Below the pieces are notes generated by a model, which searched no databases, had not been told where the DNA came from, and saw nothing but the letters and a program-made list of their open reading frames with translations. From positions 2,666,001-2,730,000 of the forward strand of contig SMMW01000522.1 in assembly GCA_004794655.1 (NCBI GenBank): a stretch of 64,000 nucleotides of DNA, written 5' to 3'. A program made the translations under genes and the position numbers. This document shows positions 11,565 to 23,637 of this stretch, piece after piece (positions within the stretch are counted from its first letter, which is position 1; each line of letters begins with the position of its first letter). The DNA comes from Marisa cornuarietis. Taxonomy: Eukaryota > Mollusca > Gastropoda > Architaenioglossa > Ampullariidae.

Positions 11565-12321
11565 TGGTAGTCAGGATACGTGAGACCATGACAATAACAA
11601 TACTCCTTTATTCAGCAAAGCTTGCGCCCATACCGATAAAGGAATGAAAATATATTAACAACCAAGTACGTTTATGCATTATATATATATATATATAAAG
11701 AGAATTAATAGATTTACTGTTGTCAAGTTACAGTGCTTATCTAAGCCCAGCATGACAGTATACTCAAACAAAATCAATTACAAAAGTTGCTGGACTACGC
11801 CCCTTGAGGATGTGTTCTGAGAGAACAAATGACAGTAATCTGATCTGTGTCTGCTTAAACCCTTTATAAATAAATAAATAAATAAATACAGAGTAGAAAT
11901 GATTTTAATTCCAGTGCAATATAGAGAAGACATGCCAACCTACGTAACACTTGTTTAGATGTGTTTGCAAATAATGCAGGCAAACGGAATTGACAAAAGT
12001 ACTTAAAATATTTTAAGGGGACATACAGGTGGCGGCGGTCATGATATGTGAGACATGTAACAATCACAGTGTGGACATTCCATACAAATACATTTGCTAT
12101 CTTTGTAACGCTGCCGGTGACAATTTTAATTTGTTACACCAGTTACAAATCTTATGAGTCTCTCTCTCTCTCTATCATGCCAGCATGTTTCATATCTACA
12201 AGATATTTACTCAACATTTAGGAAGATTTAATAGAACTAAAAAATAATGTTTCCCTTTCTCTGCTATTTTACTATTCCAGTCTCTCTCAAAACCATCAAC
12301 AAGTCTTAAATTCCCGCAAAA
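11565..12321. repeat. Dispersed duplication, copy 2 (partner 5010-5764)
   Basis: Direct copy of 5010-5764 with indels, inside the intron of the 137-aa secreted-protein gene. Confidence 0.8.
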
Positions 12322-12893
12322 ACTCTTAATATTGGGACTACCCAGACATTCTTAACAAAACCCAAACCATATTGATAAAGTGTTCGCATGGCATAGTAGA
12401 CCTATGTTATTTTGTGTTATCATTGTGCGTGAAGCTTGGCTTGGTAACCGATCCTGGTGTAAAATAATCAACTACAGGTAATATGCAATGCATGTAACGT
12501 GTATTAACTATCAATTAGAGGTGACAACATTCACCATGTATCATACTATTAGGAGTTTGAGATGTGACATTCAAAATACGTTTCATTTAGTTGTTTCTGC
12601 GTCAGGTGAGCGAACTCTGATGCACGTTCACACACATTTGTTCTTAGGTTTTGCACGAAAATCGCACAATTTCCCACACAGTTGACATACTGGCTTGCAA
12701 GTCGTAAATGAAACCCACACTTTGATCAGGTCGAGACTTACAACTAAATGAAGATGACTTCAGTAATGAGTATTAATTAGCTGAACGATCGCTCACCTTC
12801 AGGATGCGTGAGAGAGAGAGAGAGAGTAAAAGCCTGTACCATGCCCCTCTAGTGTGCACCTTGAAACAATTCATTGTTTACTAGGCTACTTAC

Positions 12894-12993
12894 CGTTGGC
12901 GATTGAAGCGCGTGGTTTCTCGAAAAGGTGAGATGAAGCTGGACAGTCTCCACAAGCTGGTACCCTGGGTGAGCAAACTCCTGGTCTTTTATA
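12894..12993 (-). promoter_or_regulatory. TATA promoter and non-coding first exon of the 137-aa gene
   Basis: On the minus strand TATAAAAG (12993-12986) is followed about 25-30 bases later by a likely start near CACCCAGGGTACC. A short exon then ends at CCAACG|GTAAGT (last base 12894). The donor pairs with the acceptor at 10902-10903, giving an intron of about 2.0 kb. A diverged inverted copy at 17650-17950 keeps the TATA region, which supports its being a real functional unit. Confidence 0.6.
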
Positions 12994-13880
12994 AGCGGAC
13001 TTGTCACGTGATTTGTGAAACAAGAAGCGACGTCAACGTGCAGACAGTTTTGAGAAATAATAATGGAGCCGATGTTCTGATAGGTACTTGTGCGGGAAGA
13101 CATAACAGAAACTTCAGTAAGAACAATGTTTGTGTTTACAGACATGCAAGCAGACATCATAACACAAATAAAGTTCTCAGAAAGTAACACCAGTCCCGCA
13201 GTGCTGCACACGACTATCTGGAAACAGAAACCGAGTTGTATTACACGAGAATAATAACTCTAATCATCTCATCAGTATAGTTATGTTTCCCTCGACAGAC
13301 TACCCCCCCCCTTAAACTCGTCTGGCGGGGTGAGAAAGAGTGGGTTGTTTTTTTCCGACTTGGGACTTGTATACAGTACTTACCATTAGAGTTTAGATGT
13401 AAGTACAGAGTCCTCTACCAAGACTGATTGTCCTGCTCTGTAAATATCAAGCAGGACGTCTAAAGATTTAAATAAAGTTCATACCGCGGACAAAGAATTT
13501 AAATGTGTTTGCAACTAAGAATAATTTAACAAGAAACAACCTTACTGTTTGGCGCAACGAATAACACTAATCAGACTTTCTCCGTTACAACACCAACATC
13601 AACATTTCAAACAATCACTATTTATGAAGACACAATACAATATAATTAAAAGAAATGTGTAAACGATACGGTCCGTGTATACACAATAAATTACACAATG
13701 GTCAGATAATTGTAAGCTATTCCTTCACTTTCTGGTTGTTGAACGACTGCCTCCGCAAGTCTTTTCTTTCACTTTTTCGGTTATACCTCAACTTCCACAG
13801 GGACTGACAGTTCACCACAGTATCTACCCTCTACAGTTTACTGGGCTCACGAGGATAAAGTTATATTCTCGCCAAACTTG

Positions 13881-14047
13881 GTCTACACAAGTACGAAAGT
13901 TATATTGAACTCAAGTTAATCTACACAAGTACAAACGTGATATTGAACTCAAGTACAAACGTGATATTGAACACAAGATAATCTACACAAGTACAAACGT
14001 GATATTGAACACAAGATAATCTACACAAGTACAAACGTGATATTGCA
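13881..14047. repeat. 38-bp tandem repeat, about 4.5 units
   Basis: CTACACAAGTACAAACGTGA followed by TATTGAACACAAGATAAT recurs at 13883, 13921, 13983 and 14021, with a partial internal duplication. 13211-13880 and 14048-14640 hold no supported gene. Confidence 0.9.
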
Positions 14048-14645
14048 ACACAACATCTCGTCGAGGAGGACGTCTGCTCGCCAGCACACAGTTCGGAAAG
14101 TGGTCAGTTTTTCGTACTTGGAGGCCTCCTCCCGCTTTTGGGGGTGTCCCTTTGATGATGAACCGATTCAGAGAAGCTGGCACAAATCCTCAAGACTGAC
14201 TATATTGAGTAAGATTGGATTGTGTGAGACTGTTTTGTTTTATCTGTGTATGTGTATTTAAGCTCCGCATGGTTGAATTGTTGATAGTGTGTAGTTAAAA
14301 GTTGTTCATACCCCTCATGGGCTGAATGAACAAAATAAAATGTAAATGTGTGAGACTGTATTGTGTATGATTGTATTGTGTAAGCTTGGCTATACTGTGT
14401 GAGACTGATCGGAGTATTAGACTGTAGTAAGATTAAGGTTGGCTAGATATATACATACATACGCTTATTGTGCACGAAATAAATGTAGATCTGGGGGGGG
14501 AATAAACCGGAGGATACACAAAATAGTGTGAGGAAAAGCTGGGTCTTCCATTGATACTCCAAACTGACACACGCAATATTTGTATATTGAAAATAGAAGA
14601 AAATGAAGAGTTTTCTTTCTTCCGTTGTCTCTCCTTCTCTCAAAT

Positions 14646-14646
<1 letters not shown>

Positions 14647-14703
<57 letters not shown>
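14647..14703. repeat. (CA)n microsatellite
   Basis: Pure CA run at the left edge of the inverted promoter copy. Confidence 0.95.
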
Positions 14704-14704
<1 letters not shown>

Positions 14705-14705
<1 letters not shown>

Positions 14706-15045
14706 TCTTGTTTTTAGAAAAGTGTTAACACTCTCAGCTGTCATGTTATTGTTCGCTCCTATCTCTATGTTTCGTTCTCATCCTCTGTCAACAAGCTCAT
14801 CCATCTCTTGGTGTGATGTTGCTGATAATCTTCCCTGACCATCACCATCATTCACATGATACGTGTAAGACAAACGCAAGACAAATAAAGTACTGATATT
14901 TTATCATACAGAAATAACTCTGGTGGCAGCCACCCTTACCTGTAACTGACGGGCTTTCAGACAAACTAAATGCTCATAAAAGATTGTTTGTCCTAAGCGT
15001 TAAGTTTGTCGTTTTTCTCATTAAACCCAGGACAGAAATAATTAA
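14705..15045 (+). pseudogene. Inverted promoter/first-exon copy of the 321-aa gene, donor lost
   Basis: The reverse complement of 23630-24005 aligns along its length: AGAAAAGTGTTAACACTCTC, CCTCTGTCAACAAGCTCAT, CTTGGTGTGATGT, then the TATA area. Here the TATA box is CATAAAAG (14975-14982) instead of TATAAAGG. The exon end reads CCCAGGAC|AGAAATA where the functional copy has TCAGGACG|GTAAATA, so the splice donor is gone. No coding exon was recognised downstream to 17.6 kb. Confidence 0.7.
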
Positions 15046-16933
15046 TAAATTATAATTATTAAAGAATATATAAAACTGGTCTCTCACGTTCAGCGATTTT
15101 TCAACATTTCTTTGTCTGGTCTGGTCTGGTGATCCGTTTGATGTGACTTTTCTTCTCCCTAGAATCCTCTGTGTTAATGTGTGATGCTACCTACAAATGT
15201 ACACTGTATACTGTAATGTTCATTACATGTTAGTGTTTAATATCTGTTTCTTGAAACTGAAGGGAAAGAATGGTGTAGGACTTGGACTCGCACTCATGAA
15301 CCACGTTTACCTACCCTGTTACCCTACCCCAACTAGGTAAATCGCCAAAGTAGCGGGTACAACCCCGTATTCACGGCCTCTGAGTTAGCCCACCCAAACT
15401 TCCTTCACAGCAGATGGGGGCCTCTGCTGATAAAATACATGTAGCCTGGTAAACATGGCGGTGATTGGGTTGGTCAAATAAAACAGAAGCAAACACAGAA
15501 TGTTTTCTACCTTATAAATAAACAGACCAAATATGATGGTAGAGAACTGGTAAGTAAAGACCGCTTTTGTTGATTTCTTAATCTGAAACGGACACCATAA
15601 CCACATGCTGTGTTAAACTCCTTCTGCCTCCAGACTTGACCGCTCGGCTCAACCTTAAAGGACAAGGCGAGCGCAACATTATTTCTTTATGATCGGGTTA
15701 ACTTCGTTTTGAAATAATAATTCCCAAAATATGAGTGCATAATTATCCCTAATTTTACAGATATAAGCCTTCAAACATCGGCATTCTCACCTGCAACTAG
15801 GAAGGCGGGAAAAAATACTCTCCTGTACTGGAGGTTCTCTTACGCGATCGAAGTATTTGTAACAGTGAGTGTGAATGTCTTCGAGTCAAATGAAAGAACA
15901 TTGCTCAGGTTGTCGTTTTCAAGAAGCGATTTTTTTTGCCCAAAAAATGAAACAGCTGAATTTGGAACACAGTCCTACAGATTGGAACTTTATTTAGAAG
16001 CTTCGAATAAAGTTTAAAAATAATTAAATGGTCCAAACTAAATTCATTCAACAGACTGGTAAGTCATTCAGATCAAAATTTAATGGGCAACAATATGGTT
16101 ACAACTGACTGCTGCTAAGGATTTTTTACAATTAAAAATATATGATAGCTTGAAACATGTTTATTGATGTAAAAACTTATTTCTTCCTCATTTAGCTGCA
16201 TGCAAAATTTTCTATTTACTTACTGATACTCGCACGTGTTCCCGTTTAAGCTCTTTATGTTTATCACCCTTACATCTTTTTTTTCCTTTTGTAGATGTTT
16301 CGAGCATGCACATCAATGGTGCTCTCACACTGTCAGTTGTTTTTAACATTATGCTGAATAAAGATACGACTGATGATGGTGTGTTTGTGACTGTGTCACG
16401 ATTTTACTTGTAGATCAGACGGTGTAGAAACTGTCGATGTTGCCTATCTGGTGCTTGATCTACCAGCAGTCGTAGTTGGTTTTAACATCTCCTGCTTTTG
16501 TATAGTAATCACTGCTGTAGGAATAAGATTTTTTCTTTTTACTGAAAGTCAAAGACTTGCTTGTTCTGTATAAGTGACTGGATAACAATCAATTTTGAAA
16601 TGTTTTGAGCAAATTCATGAGTACGGTGTGGGGACGAAGTTCTCACGGCACGTTTGAACAAAGCAGAGACTTGTATATACACATCTCTGAACAAAGTTAA
16701 TCCACTGGCGTTTGCTGCCATCATCTTCAGGATTTCATTAATGAGTACAAACTAACTCCACCTGAGTGTCGAAGAGAACATTCAGCAACAGTACAATGTG
16801 TCCTGGTTTGCATCTTTTCGACTTCAGCTTACGCAGACGGGGCTATTTTTAGAAATACGTCCGTTTCGTCACTTCCTGTTTTCTCGACAAATCCAGGTGT
16901 GCTTAAGAGAAAAATATTAATATAAAATCTTTC

Positions 16934-17137
16934 ATGGCTCTTGTCATAAATTACCACCGGAACATGTTTTTGATACTTTATGCTTTATTTCCAGCAATTT
17001 TCGCTGAGCGCTCGTGTTGTCCTTTAACTAATGACGTCCTAACTGTAACACACCACTTCATCCTTCTCTGCTTTGAAAACGCTCAAATGGTCATTTCCTA
17101 CGGCTTCTGTAATATGATGATGGTGGAGCCTTGTTAA
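16934..17137 (+). CDS. Weak candidate: 67-aa ORF with signal-like N-terminus
   Basis: Encodes a hydrophobic start (about residues 10-24, NMFLILYALFPAIFA) and several cysteines. It lies between the two inverted promoter relics. There is no recognised homology and no clear splice acceptor before the ATG, so it may be chance. Nothing else is supported in 15050-17380. Confidence 0.12.
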   Translation: MALVINYHRNMFLILYALFPAIFAERSCCPLTNDVLTVTHHFILLCFENAQMVISYGFCNMMMVEPC

Positions 17138-17384
17138 GTTATCTTTATATATATATATATATAAGAATTTGTCTCTTCCCCGTAAAATTTATTTAACCCT
17201 GTAACAAGCTGGAAAACAGGGGTCATCAAAGAAGACTTTGTGCGCCTGCTCTGTAAATGCCTTCTGCTTCTTCCCCATACTTACAGAGCAAGCTAGTCTA
17301 ATTCTTCTTTGAGGACCTCTGCTTGCTAGCTTGTTCCCTAGATGTACACTCTACTATGCTAGTTTGTATGCTGGAAATACGAAA

Positions 17385-17497
<113 letters not shown>

Positions 17498-17649
17498 GTT
17501 TAAACTGAGCGGTTTGTTACAGAGTTGAAAGAGACAATCCTTTCGATTTGCTGATAAAAATTATTATTCCTGTCCATGACAACTCGGTTTCTTTTTTCCA
17601 GATAGTCGGCAATTTATCGCCCGATCTATAATTTTTTGCCGTCGCTGTG

Positions 17650-17950
17650 CATGACTGCAAACACAAACATTGTTCTCACTCAAACTCTTGTTATGTCTTC
17701 ATACATAAGTACCTAGCAGTGAGAACTAACTTCAAGGATTCACGCTCATCAGATCATCGGCTCCATTATTATTTCTCAAAACTGTCTGCATGTTGACGTC
17801 CCTTCTTGCTTCACAAATCGCGTGACAAGTTCGCTTATATAAGACCGGCAGTTATCTCACCCAGGGCACCAGCTTGCAGAGACTGTCCAGCTTAAGTCAG
17901 AGTTCTCGGAACATTACTTCTAATCTCTAGTAAACGATAAGTAACCTTCG
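17650..17950 (+). pseudogene. Inverted promoter/first-exon copy of the 137-aa gene, donor lost
   Basis: The reverse complement of about 12880-13170 aligns here: CAAACACAAACATTGTTCT, ATCGGCTCCATTATTATTTC, TCAAAACTGTCTGCA, then TATATAAG (17836-17843), CACCCAGGG and GAGACTGTCCAGCTT. At the exon end the functional donor AACG|GTAAGTA is replaced by AACG|ATAAGTA, so normal splicing is lost. No matching coding exon was found downstream. Confidence 0.72.
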
Positions 17951-18399
17951 AAATTAGAAATTATGTCAAACGTCAACGCCAAGGATACAATATTTGGTAC
18001 CTAGTAGAATTTCTTTATTTTTACCACACACACACACCTACACACATATATAGAGTGAGTGAAAGAGATAAGCACACATGCAACCAAACAGGCACACAGA
18101 TATACACAGAATCACGCACCCACACATAGACACACACATAGGCCTCGTCAGGAGGAGCGCTGTACTGTCCAGTGTCGAAGTTGAAGCCTGCGACTTGTGA
18201 AGTCCTCCAATGTCATCGAATATAAGATGATGTCTCGGCAGCATTCACCACTACTGTGACTCACTACAATATACTGGCGAGAAAGACTACGGTGATGTAT
18301 GTCATTGTCTAAATCTCTTCACAGATCCACTGCAGGAAAATGTCAAAACATTGAATGGAAAATAGGGCTTTGATAAAGAGCCAAACAGCATCATGTGGC

Positions 18400-18600
18400 A
18401 GTCAAATTGTTTGCTGGTCAGTTAGTCAAGGATCGAACTGAAATCGAGGCTGTAAACCGGTTAAAGGCCGGTAAAAGCCCATGGTCACCGGACGACTCGA
18501 CCAGGACGTAAGAAATGACAGACATGTAGGAGACGTCATGTCGACCATCGCCAGTCTGAGCCACGTACTGCTCAAGTGTTGTCCATAAGTAAGATGAAGC
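18400..18600 (+). mobile_element. Decayed LINE reverse-transcriptase fragment
   Basis: The plus strand reads TEIEAVNRLKAGKSPWSPDD, resembling the conserved EV..AI..LK.GKAPGPDN block at the start of RTE/Jockey-type reverse transcriptases, then hits stops. 17950-18400 shows CA-rich sequence but no gene. Confidence 0.5.
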
Positions 18601-18722
18601 CAAAACTTTCAAGATGAAATTTTACGTTAACCGGCTTTTCTGTCAAATGAAAACAGAGCTACGAGGTGCACATTCTCACATAGCGACTGTCTGCCCTTGA
18701 ACATGCTAACAGTCACATAGGT

Positions 18723-18725
<3 letters not shown>

Positions 18726-18778
<53 letters not shown>
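18726..18778. repeat. (CA)n microsatellite
   Basis: Pure CA run. Confidence 0.95.
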
Positions 18779-18786
<8 letters not shown>

Positions 18787-19102
18787 AGTGCTGACATTAC
18801 AGCGATACATGATGTATAAACTGTAAATAAAAATAGTTTACTGCCCTGTCGTCACCATGTACCTTCTGCATTTACTTATCACTGCATAACATGTCTGGCA
18901 CACATAATTCACATACAGTAGGTAAATAATCATATAATTATATCAGCATACGCTGTAACTGTTCATGTATTTTCATTTATCATGGCAAGAGACATGATGC
19001 TAAGAGAGTGATTGTTAAGATCTTAGCGATCTTCTTCTTTTCCTAATGGACTTGTGTGTACATAATTATACATACAGTTATTTTCGTAGTGTTTGTTTGT
19101 AC

Positions 19103-19169
<67 letters not shown>

Positions 19170-19181
19170 GCGCGCGCGCGC
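19103..19181. repeat. Compound (GCGT)n-(GT)n-(CG)n microsatellite
   Basis: Three successive simple arrays. The alternating purine-pyrimidine sequence is Z-DNA-prone. Confidence 0.92.
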
Positions 19182-19307
19182 GCACTCGTCCGACAGCACG
19201 TGTTTTAGTACCTGATGTTAAAGAACATGAGCGTGTCTCACTTTCTTACCTTGACGCCGTTTCTACCCGGGTATGGTGCCGAAGTATAGAAACTTCCAAG
19301 CACCCCA

Positions 19308-19400
19308 TTGTACTGGCCTGTTCATTGTATGGCTTGTTCATTGTACTGGCCTGTTCATTGTACTGGCCTGTTCATTGTACTGGCATGTTCATTGTATTTG
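19308..19400. repeat. About 18-bp tandem repeat, five units
   Basis: TGTACTGGCCTGTTCAT units repeat with small changes. The repetitive open frames here are artefacts. 19400-20550 holds no firmly supported gene; a 72-codon ORF at 19863 has a signal-like start but no other support. Confidence 0.85.
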
Positions 19401-20552
19401 CAAACAATTTTGAACTTAGCATGTTCACCAACGTTCCAGTGGTTTGAATGTTGGTCCCAAAGCCATTTGTTTCTTGTGACCTTCCCACACAACTTTCCCA
19501 AACTTTGTCAAACATTGGGCGACATTTGTCTGGTTAAGACTAGGCTTTATAGCTGTCATGACAAATGATGGCTCAAGAATTTTTCTAGCGATTTCTCTCT
19601 CTCTCTCTTTGCAGTTAATGTGTGTTGGTGTGTGCACAAGGCTGACACACAAAGTGCCGCCAAATACGTACATGAAAGTGCATATTAATAGAAATGCTGA
19701 CGTGTTTGTGCAGGTATCTGTATGTCTGCTGTAATATACCTACTTCATTTCTTTGTACACGTCGGCAATATAGTGAACACATTTGCACACAACTCAAGTG
19801 AGCTGTAACACGCAGCGAGGGACAGTGAGTGAGACTGAGAGACTAGCTAACGTCTAGTCAAAATGAAACTAAATTTACCAGTTTGGGCCATTTTATGTTT
19901 TACGACAATATATTTCACTCTGCTTATGTCCCTTAACCTCACACGTTCTCATCGCTCACTCGCAAATCAGTTGACAAGTCAGTGTGGCGCTGCACAGTAC
20001 CCAGCCTCCCCCCTCTCCGCCATACGCACGCGCAATGCATACACATACACACACAGCGTACACAATAAAGGCACTGAATAGCATACGTAGTCTGCAGTGA
20101 TATATATTTCACGTTAGTCTCCCACTGCTGTGATGGGAACATTAACATTTTATGTTTAATTTTTCTCTGTACGTGACTGGATAGCTTGGAACACCAAAGA
20201 GACATCAGGATGTGGCGCCATCGTCCCCCGCGTCAAGGAATGATCTGGAACGAAACAAGAGAGCATCTCAGGAGTCGCTGTTGTCAGGATGGAAGGGACA
20301 GATAAACAAACACAGCCTTCCAGCCTCGCTTATACTTACCTTCCATATATACTGAGAAGAAAAGAGTTTGATAAAGGTTACCTACGCAATTCACCAGAAT
20401 TATCTGATGCTAATTAGTGTAGTCCACTGCGGCAGAAGTACCTGCTGCTAACTAATTAGTGTAGTCTATCTACTCCGGCAGTTTGTTCTGACATGAGATG
20501 CTGGAGCGTGACAGCTTCTTTGTTGGCGTGATACAGTATTGCTCCAGTTTTC

Positions 20553-20558
20553 TTTATT
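20553..20558 (-). terminator. Polyadenylation signal AATAAA of the 321-aa gene
   Basis: AATAAA on the minus strand, 75 bases past the stop codon at 20633. Confidence 0.55.
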
Positions 20559-20632
20559 TAAAAAGGCATGAGTAAGGTCATCTGTTCTGCATACCTGTAC
20601 AGGTCCTGCAGCAAGCGGTGCTATTCCGAGTC

Positions 20633-21598
20633 CTACACCTGTTGCAAGGCTCTGGTCAGCGACAGTCCAGTGATACAACCTGGTTTCAGAAGGCCGATCA
20701 TCAGCTGCACCAGCAACACCACAAGATCGACCACCAGGACCAGGCCGTCTCCCAGTAGCTTGCTGAACATTTCTGATTCCAGTGACAGCACCTGCAGGCC
20801 TACCGTGACAGTCGCTTGGAACTGACCCATGGCGGTCTGTACGATGGTCCTGACCAGGCTGCCCACGTCACCAGATATGCCGCTAATCAGGCAGTCCGTG
20901 CCGCCGATACCGCTTGTACCACCAAGGTCAGGAATGACACCACCGAGATCCAGACCAACGGGACCAATTTCCAGACCATCGGTGCCTCCAACATTAGCTG
21001 AAAGATTCGTACCCAGAATGATATTGCCTTCAACACCGGCTGTGAGATCACCAAGCAGACCATCGGTGCCTCCAACATTACCTCCAAGATTTGTATCTAG
21101 AACACTAGGGACTATAACATCAGGTGCAAGATTAGTATCTACAATGTTAGTGTCTCCAGCATTGGCCGCCGACAGATCAACACCCAAACCACTTACACTT
21201 CCAGTTGCCAGATCAACATTCACACCCTTTTCACATCCTGCCCCTGCCGTGATACCACCAGCCAGGCTGGTAGCCGTGTCCCCTAGACTGCCTATGACAC
21301 TTAGGGTTTCAGTGTTAAGAAGACCACCTGGGCTATTAGCCGTGTCACCTAGAGTGTTTAGGACACTTGGGGTTTCTGTGTTAAGAAGACCGCCTGGGTT
21401 GTTAGCCGTGTCACCAAGACTGTTTAAGACATTTGGGGTTTCTGTGTTAAGAAGACCGCCTGTGGAGTCAGCAGGTGCGCCACTTAAGGGCAGGCCACTG
21501 TCAACAGGACCAAAAAGGTTTCCCAGTAAAATTCTCTTCGGATGAGCAGCCTCCACAGCTGAGGAGGTGAGCAGCAGAATCAGTAGCAATACCATCAT
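20633..21598 (-). CDS. Secreted repeat protein, 321 aa (family unrecognised)
   Basis: One coding exon of 321 residues. The signal peptide is about residues 1-17 (MMVLLLILLLTSSAVEA). Three tandem 22-residue repeats at 47-68, 69-90 and 91-112 share the pattern GGLLNTETPxVLxxLGDTAN. A Gly/Asp/Asn/Leu-rich centre follows with two TNL..NVGGTDGL repeats, then a hydrophobic C-terminus; cysteines are few (one at 122). A TTTCAG acceptor (21612-21613) lies 13 bases before the ATG, as in the 137-aa gene. The implied first exon (about 23690-23638) lies behind a TATA box. The stop sits at a possible donor (CAACAG|GTGTAG), so a different 3' end is possible. Probably an extracellular or mucus/matrix protein; function unknown. 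Confidence 0.72.
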   Translation of the reverse strand: MMVLLLILLLTSSAVEAAHPKRILLGNLFGPVDSGLPLSGAPADSTGGLLNTETPNVLNSLGDTANNPGGLLNTETPSVLNTLGDTANSPGGLLNTETLSVIGSLGDTATSLAGGITAGAGCEKGVNVDLATGSVSGLGVDLSAANAGDTNIVDTNLAPDVIVPSVLDTNLGGNVGGTDGLLGDLTAGVEGNIILGTNLSANVGGTDGLEIGPVGLDLGGVIPDLGGTSGIGGTDCLISGISGDVGSLVRTIVQTAMGQFQATVTVGLQVLSLESEMFSKLLGDGLVLVVDLVVLLVQLMIGLLKPGCITGLSLTRALQQV

Positions 21599-21944
21599 GG
21601 TTACTCGAGGCCTGAAATGAGAAGGAGACAGCGTTAAATGTCGTGAACTGGAAGCGCGATGTAGACAACACAGCGACGATAGACCTACGTTAAGAAATAA
21701 GTGAAAACTCTTGACTCTTAAATTCGGATCTTTTGGGCAAAATTGTCATATTCTCATACTTATTGTCTCTCCCCCTGACACTGTCGCCCAACGTTTACGA
21801 TTTTTCTGGGTATGTATATGATGGTCATAAAATCACTTCTTCTTCCTCTTGTTTTTCGTCTTTTTCTGCGACATCAGCAGATGTATACATACAGCATTTT
21901 GCTCAAATTCATATACACATACTCAAATATATAAAAAGAATTAA

Positions 21945-23370
21945 ATATAAATCAATCAATCAATCATCTTCGTGCTATTTGCACATAAGGCCTCAACCAG
22001 AGCCCGCCACTGATGTCGATTGGCTGAAACCAGCTCCAGGTGACCCCATGACCAGCCCTTTCTTTTCATCTCCCTTTCCCCTGTTTTTCTCCAACTTTCC
22101 TTCAGCAGTCTGGAGTCCATCGTAGGGCGATTCTGGAGAGGTCTGCTGTCTGCTGGCGGAGCACATGTCCAATCCATCGCCAACGCCTTCGTTGAACCAG
22201 CGTGGTGATGGACTCGGTTTCAGTTCTTCGGTGGAGTTCTTCATTGGTGATGGTGTTTGGCCAAAAGATGTTAAGTATGTGCCTGGTGCATCTGTTTTGG
22301 AAGACGTCAAGCCTGTTACCGATGTTTTTTGGTCATCTTCCATGATTCTGATCCATAAAGGAGGGTGCTGATCACATTTGACTTGAAGATTCTCAGCTTG
22401 GTCTTTTGGCTGATGTTTTTGCCTTTCATGTGCTCCTGAGTGAGGCGAAGCCCTGGCTGGCTTTCGCCAGTTGGGCTCGAATCTCCACCTCCGCATCCCC
22501 GGTGTTTGACATCTTGGACCCAAGATAGGTAAAACTGTCAACTTCCTCAATCTCTTCTCCATTTAGTTTGATATTTTCTTGGATTCTGGCATTCACTCTC
22601 ATACTTTTGTTTTCTTTGCGCTGACCTTCAAGCCAAGGTTTCCAGCTGTTTCTGAGAAGGCATTTGTTTTCTCCTGCATGTCTTGATGGCGGTGTGACAA
22701 CAGGGCAATGTCATCGGCAAAGTCCAAGTTTTCCAGCTTGTTGTTGCTGTCATAGTCATGGTCCATTTGATTCCTCTCTCTCTCTCTCTCGTGGAATTCT
22801 TCATGATCCACTCCATGGCCAGGATGAAGAGGAACGGTGACAGAATGCAGCCCTGCTTCACCCCAGTACTGACGTTGAAGGGGGCTGTGAGCTCCGTGTC
22901 ACAGACCACCTGAGATTTGAAATCGCTGTACAGCATTCCAACGACCTGGAGAAGTTTCGCAGGGACTAATGCCTCAGGATCTTAAAAGGACTCGCGCTGG
23001 ATGCTGTCAAAGCCTTCTCCAGGTCGATGAAGTTGATGTACAGTGGTGTGTTCCACTCGCTGCTCTGCTCCAGAATCTGACACAGGATTAAAATGAGTTC
23101 AGAGCAGGATCGCCCAGGGCAAAATGCTACTTCCTGAGGCCAGAGGTCTATCTCAACGGTTGCCGTCAGTCTTGACAAAACAATCTTGCTGAAGACCTTG
23201 CTGGTGAGGGAAAGAAGAGTTATACCCCTTCAGTTATTGCAGTCTCCAAGTTCTCCTTTCTTTGGTAACTTGAAGATGATCCCTGTCTTCCACGCATCGG
23301 GGATCTGTCCTGATTCCCAAACTTGCCTGAAGATTTCAGTCAGCATGGAAGCTGTCACATTTCACATTTC
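21945..23370 (-). mobile_element. RTE-like non-LTR retrotransposon fragment, frameshifted
   Basis: Reading right to left on the minus strand gives ordered reverse-transcriptase blocks in different frames: an early block near 23130 (VAFCPGRSC), YINFIDLEKAL near 23010, VSTGVKQGCILSPFLF near 22850, then LDFADDIALLS near 22720 holding the catalytic DD. The C-terminal end (GWSWGHLELVSANRHQWRAL) stops at about 21956. A (GATT)n tail follows, as is usual for RTE-type 3' ends. Frameshifts and stops make it inactive. It lies inside the intron of the 321-aa gene, in the same orientation. Confidence 0.85.
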
Positions 23371-23637
23371 TTGACTAATAGGTCTACCTAAACTTTAATC
23401 GATTTCCCTTTAGCTGACATGTTTGCTGCAAATGAGTGTCTTCTATTTTCTGAACACGGCTTAAATACCCTGTATAGTGTTAGGATATTATACATGTAAA
23501 CAGCTATGCACACGAACTTAGACGTGTGGTGATGAGGACAGAATTAAGTCACAAAGTAAAGCTCAAACAGAACAACTAGTTTAAAAATCATTTTCAGTGA
23601 TGGATAAATTTTAAACATAGTTGAATAAGATATTTAC

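Noticed and set aside
12849..13211. Overlapping 120-aa and 94-aa ORFs on both strands
   Set aside because: The region is better explained as a TATA promoter and non-coding exon, duplicated in inverted form at 17.7 kb without frame conservation.
20347..20372. Possible 12-base micro-exon (TCTCAG, then TATATATGGAAG, then GTAAGT) on the minus strand
   Set aside because: Splice-like flanks alone at this size are weak; no neighbouring exon needs it.
20829..21545. 238-aa ORF on the plus strand
   Set aside because: Antisense shadow of the 321-aa secreted protein; Pro/Arg/Ser-rich composition is the expected complement of Gly/Leu/Thr codons.
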